From CAYLJJ01 sp964384025 (GTDB lineage Bacteria > Myxococcota_A > Bradymonadia > UBA7976 > UBA1532): a stretch of DNA of 64,000 bases. A program made the position numbers and the translations under genes. The notes beneath the pieces were generated by a model that was not told the DNA's origin, searched no databases, and saw only the letters and a program-made list of their open reading frames with translations. Shown here piece after piece: positions 62,801 to 64,000 of the stretch. The stretch covers positions 46,321 to 110,320 of the forward strand of contig CAYLJJ010000008.1 in assembly GCA_964384025.1 (NCBI GenBank). Direction: 5' to 3'. The stretch's first letter is position 1, and each line of letters starts with the position of its first letter.

Positions 62801-63368
62801 CTTGAACTACAGCCCTCAGCTCCCCCGAGATGAACGCTCTATTCTTCCAAAGTTGGCCTCTGCCCCTGACGCTCCCCTCCAGGTCTGCGCGGCTCAGTTT
62901 ATCTACTACCGTATCCGCGTAGCCAACGACACCTGGCTGCTCACGGGAGATTATTCCAAACATCGCCACCCCTGGATCAACAAGAAAGGGCAGTGTGTCA
63001 TTGCGCCAGAGCGTGTAGAGCGTCAGAGTCGCGTGCGTCTAGGGGAGACCTTTGAGAGTGATTGGTTTCGCTTTCGTATAGACGCCTTTCACCATGAGCG
63101 CTGCCAAGCATCAGGCTGCGCGTTTGATCGTGGGATCCCAGAAGGCAAGCTGCCCCATATGATCGACGCACGCTTTGAGTTTAGCCTCACCGTGGGCTTA
63201 GATCGGGAGCGGCTTTCTGATGTCGCGATCCTGCCCCAACAGATGGAGTGGCTACCCAATGATGATCGCCTCTATATCGTTGACAGCGCCCTGGAGACAT
63301 TGACGGAGATTGGTGGCCTAGATACCTCTAATTCTGAGAGGATGCGGTTGATCCGTAGGTATCATTGA
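59829..63368 (+). CDS. Large lipoprotein with propeller blades and Asp-rich repeats
   Basis: 1179 residues from the ATG at 59829; the GTG at 59826 is less likely. Signal peptide ends LLLLLLGCDP, a lipobox. Residues ~30-150 are Cys-rich. About 150-360 is propeller-like (RGYVGSPTRGEITLLNLDAA, LSPEGDLLIVAHAEASRLTL). About 395-545 holds four motifs of the form CxDxxDNDxDGLIDxxDPGC, then propeller blades resume (DFLYIIDPNARLLRLDLGSL). A TSP3-like run LDGDGVKNLLDLCPRHPDPD lies near 680. The last ~480 residues are an uncharacterised region rich in Arg/Glu, ending in a final blade (NDDRLYIVDSALETL). The repeats would bind calcium. It is the partner gene of the preceding propeller lipoprotein. Confidence 0.8.
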   Translation: MRLMLKVLLPLLLLLLGCDPASTPALTEIPGARFITFRCVDDSPAGFEGLPLDGCGCTEWEGETLRRLGRVECDCRSRMGTGADDDVAHLLVDQESCWPIEEEGCVIDWACEPARDPETGDWLPSPEQEPGPPSPGEGGCGEIPAQPITLPCVPRRAGTLRGYVGSPTRGEITLLNLDAAKGGKQILDVDQSIPGMTALFVDDLVSGIGAHPQGDFIFTLNSSTGSLSLIFRDDQLRESFRVELDSGPLLDLAIWPPITRALEPGSLSIPPRAFITAPLKGQILELDLEALGAGDADALQRIWSLPSSGAACGSCEPGEGCIEGLCQPRPGRIALSPEGDLLIVAHAEASRLTLFDLSAGAAPQTIDLDERHPCDDGYLTRLQKPEPEDPPCSKLSQCEDELDNDEDGLIDAEDEGCQSQFSGCADELCLSRYLDWEGPLPACIDGEDNDGDGLIDRADPGCADEGDEEELDGMEGRELGEALCADRQDNDGDGLVDWEDPGCTDPEGASSRYDFERDPACSNGLDDDGDGLIDFGQDPECYAASDDNEAGAGVSVGPSALESFKGYAGAEERDFLYIIDPNARLLRLDLGSLALARVSVSRPVLSMAARQRRESQSVLLITDDSELRSIEISAQSPLLTEDGHEIYARTASNLYESCEPHTPGVQGDLLDPEGDLDGDGVKNLLDLCPRHPDPDQLDSDGDLEGDLCEVNICVTAFYIVEDGIAWEVSGLEDQLGGYAQEWPMILDVEGPIPFSKLTAQPLEILGADQDRDRGRMDPLVQSSTRSFFHEELNLFRSALARSNAVLNPPQLLYKNSAPAKDLSRHPLFCRAQEPGAEADTECIPVGFDEEGLLESAELLYQRTPNRLSGLQGVEVLEEDPKQIIADSFSLSYEGLLPDSESRTGQFGQRQDADHWSLLDYEVDFCKLGVEPGDVLLVKVFVPLSAQEADRPECRLLTEAAQNSEASTLREPLRYRITELSAHRLDLEREPRLNYSPQLPRDERSILPKLASAPDAPLQVCAAQFIYYRIRVANDTWLLTGDYSKHRHPWINKKGQCVIAPERVERQSRVRLGETFESDWFRFRIDAFHHERCQASGCAFDRGIPEGKLPHMIDARFEFSLTVGLDRERLSDVAILPQQMEWLPNDDRLYIVDSALETLTEIGGLDTSNSERMRLIRRYH

Positions 63369-63400
63369 GAGCCTCGATCATGATTTCAACCAAGCAGCCC

Positions 63401-64000
63401 TCAGGGCCCATCTGAGCCCACTCCTTGCTGGCGGAGAGGCCCAGGTTCTAAGTAGATCTCATCACCCGCTTTACATTTGAGCATCTCCTGAGCGCTGTCC
63501 CAGTTTCGAGCGACCTTCAGGAAATCATCAGCTGTCAAAAATGAGATCCACTCCCCCTGCTTTACATCACTATATGTATAACCCAGGAATATCTTGAACT
63601 TTTTGTCCTTGAACCCAACATAGAAATAGGAGTCCTGCTTGATCTTGGCCTCCTTCAAGTCCTTCCTCGCGAAGTTCGCCTCCAGGCTCCCATAAACCTC
63701 ACTGACCTTGATCACCTTGCCATAGACCCGACCGCCCTCATGTCGAGCGCCTGAGTCTCTGCGGCTGATGTCGATCTTGAACTGTCGATCCTTAGGTCGC
63801 TCTCCCTGCTCAACCCATCTGACCAAGCTCCTTAACGCCACCTCCTTTTCACGCCTGTTGATATTACAGTGTCCTCGGCGCTCGGAGATCCACAGAACAG
63901 CGTTCTTCTGAGCCTGTTTTATCCTATTTAGATATTCTTTAATATGTAACTTCTCAATAAGTCCGGGCACCTCACAATTTTCAAGATGGGCATAGACTTT
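63401..64000 (-). CDS. Partial gene; C-terminus resembles SAM hydroxide adenosyltransferase
   Basis: 199 codons open to the right edge. A GTG at 63970 exists, but the frame continues upstream (KVYAHLENCE...), so the gene is partial. Residues from ~105 counted at the edge read GKVIKVSEVYGSLEANF, YTYSDVKQGEWISFLTADD, VARNWDSAQEMLKCKAGDEI. This follows the C-terminal beta-barrel of the DUF62/SAM hydroxide adenosyltransferase and fluorinase family (G-x-V-x-x-x-D-x-x-G-N, TYxDVxxGExxxxxxSxxxLExAxN, GSAxxxLxxxxGDxV). The first ~90 codons are basic and helical and not recognised. The catalytic N-domain, if present, lies outside the window. Confidence 0.55.
   Translation of the reverse strand, partial: KVYAHLENCEVPGLIEKLHIKEYLNRIKQAQKNAVLWISERRGHCNINRREKEVALRSLVRWVEQGERPKDRQFKIDISRRDSGARHEGGRVYGKVIKVSEVYGSLEANFARKDLKEAKIKQDSYFYVGFKDKKFKIFLGYTYSDVKQGEWISFLTADDFLKVARNWDSAQEMLKCKAGDEIYLEPGPLRQQGVGSDGP

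Overview
The window looks like a chromosomal segment of a Gram-negative, flagellated, predatory-type bacterium of the Myxococcota (the former delta-Proteobacteria). The pointers are three proteins carrying a MYXO-CTERM-like tail (Cys-Ser, one hydrophobic helix, Arg cluster), many lipoproteins with Asp/Pro-rich linkers, MopE-type metal-binding repeats, AgmX/PglI C-terminal domains and very long secreted repeat proteins. Class or genus cannot be fixed from the sequence. The first ~340 bases are visibly richer in GC, have Streptomyces-like codon use and look foreign to the rest. They are either a transferred element or a mis-joined contig end.

Layout. 1-352: partial actinobacterial-looking ORF and its upstream region. 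353-3688: YchF ATPase, a Cys-rich lipoprotein and a helical-repeat protein with an acidic tail. 3781-15042: a giant surface lipoprotein of TIG/IPT domains alternating with a second, unnamed repeat domain, cut by one in-frame TAA. 15053-20851 (minus): tight four-gene operon of a degenerate polysaccharide-deacetylase-like lipoprotein, a TPR protein, an AgmX/PglI lipoprotein and a membrane sulfatase-like enzyme. 21073-25452 (minus): a VIT/vWA protein preceded by an SPFH protein with five vault-like repeats. 25982-32797 (minus): a 2271-residue vWA/MopE-repeat/FGE protein that appears to be two former genes joined in frame. 32991-35789: an OmpA-like TSP3 porin convergent with a TSP3 MYXO-CTERM protein. 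36043-40034: housekeeping block with infC, an ECF sigma factor and its probable regulator, rlmH, rsfS and proA. 40148-44441: lipoprotein, vWA protein, a decayed IS1595-family insertion with complete ends, and an unknown gene. 44914-50125 (minus): HtrA protease, NlpC/P60-like secreted protein, a beta-propeller protein and a methyltransferase. 50273-58520 (plus): cheX-like gene, then fliM, fliN, fliO, fliP, fliQ, fliR, flhB and flhA. 58588-63368: two coupled beta-propeller lipoproteins. 63401-64000: a partial gene whose C-terminus resembles the SAM hydroxide adenosyltransferase (DUF62) family.

How it works together. The flagellar block encodes the C-ring switch (FliM, FliN), the whole membrane part of the export gate (FliOPQR, FlhB, FlhA) and a CheX-type phosphatase, so the cell probably swims and does chemotaxis. 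Most of the remaining coding capacity goes to the envelope: lipoproteins, C-terminally anchored proteins, adhesin-like TIG repeats, Asp-rich calcium or metal-binding repeats, vWA domains, and enzymes acting on envelope polymers (sulfatase-like, NlpC/P60, HtrA). The core genes (infC, rlmH, rsfS, proA, ychF) show that this is chromosome and not plasmid.

The most notable points are the single nonsense codon in the giant TIG gene, the in-frame fusion of a MYXO-CTERM tail to a lipoprotein signal peptide, the vault-like SPFH protein next to a VIT-domain protein, the repeat domain that alternates with TIG, and the IS1595 relic with an exact 8-bp target duplication.
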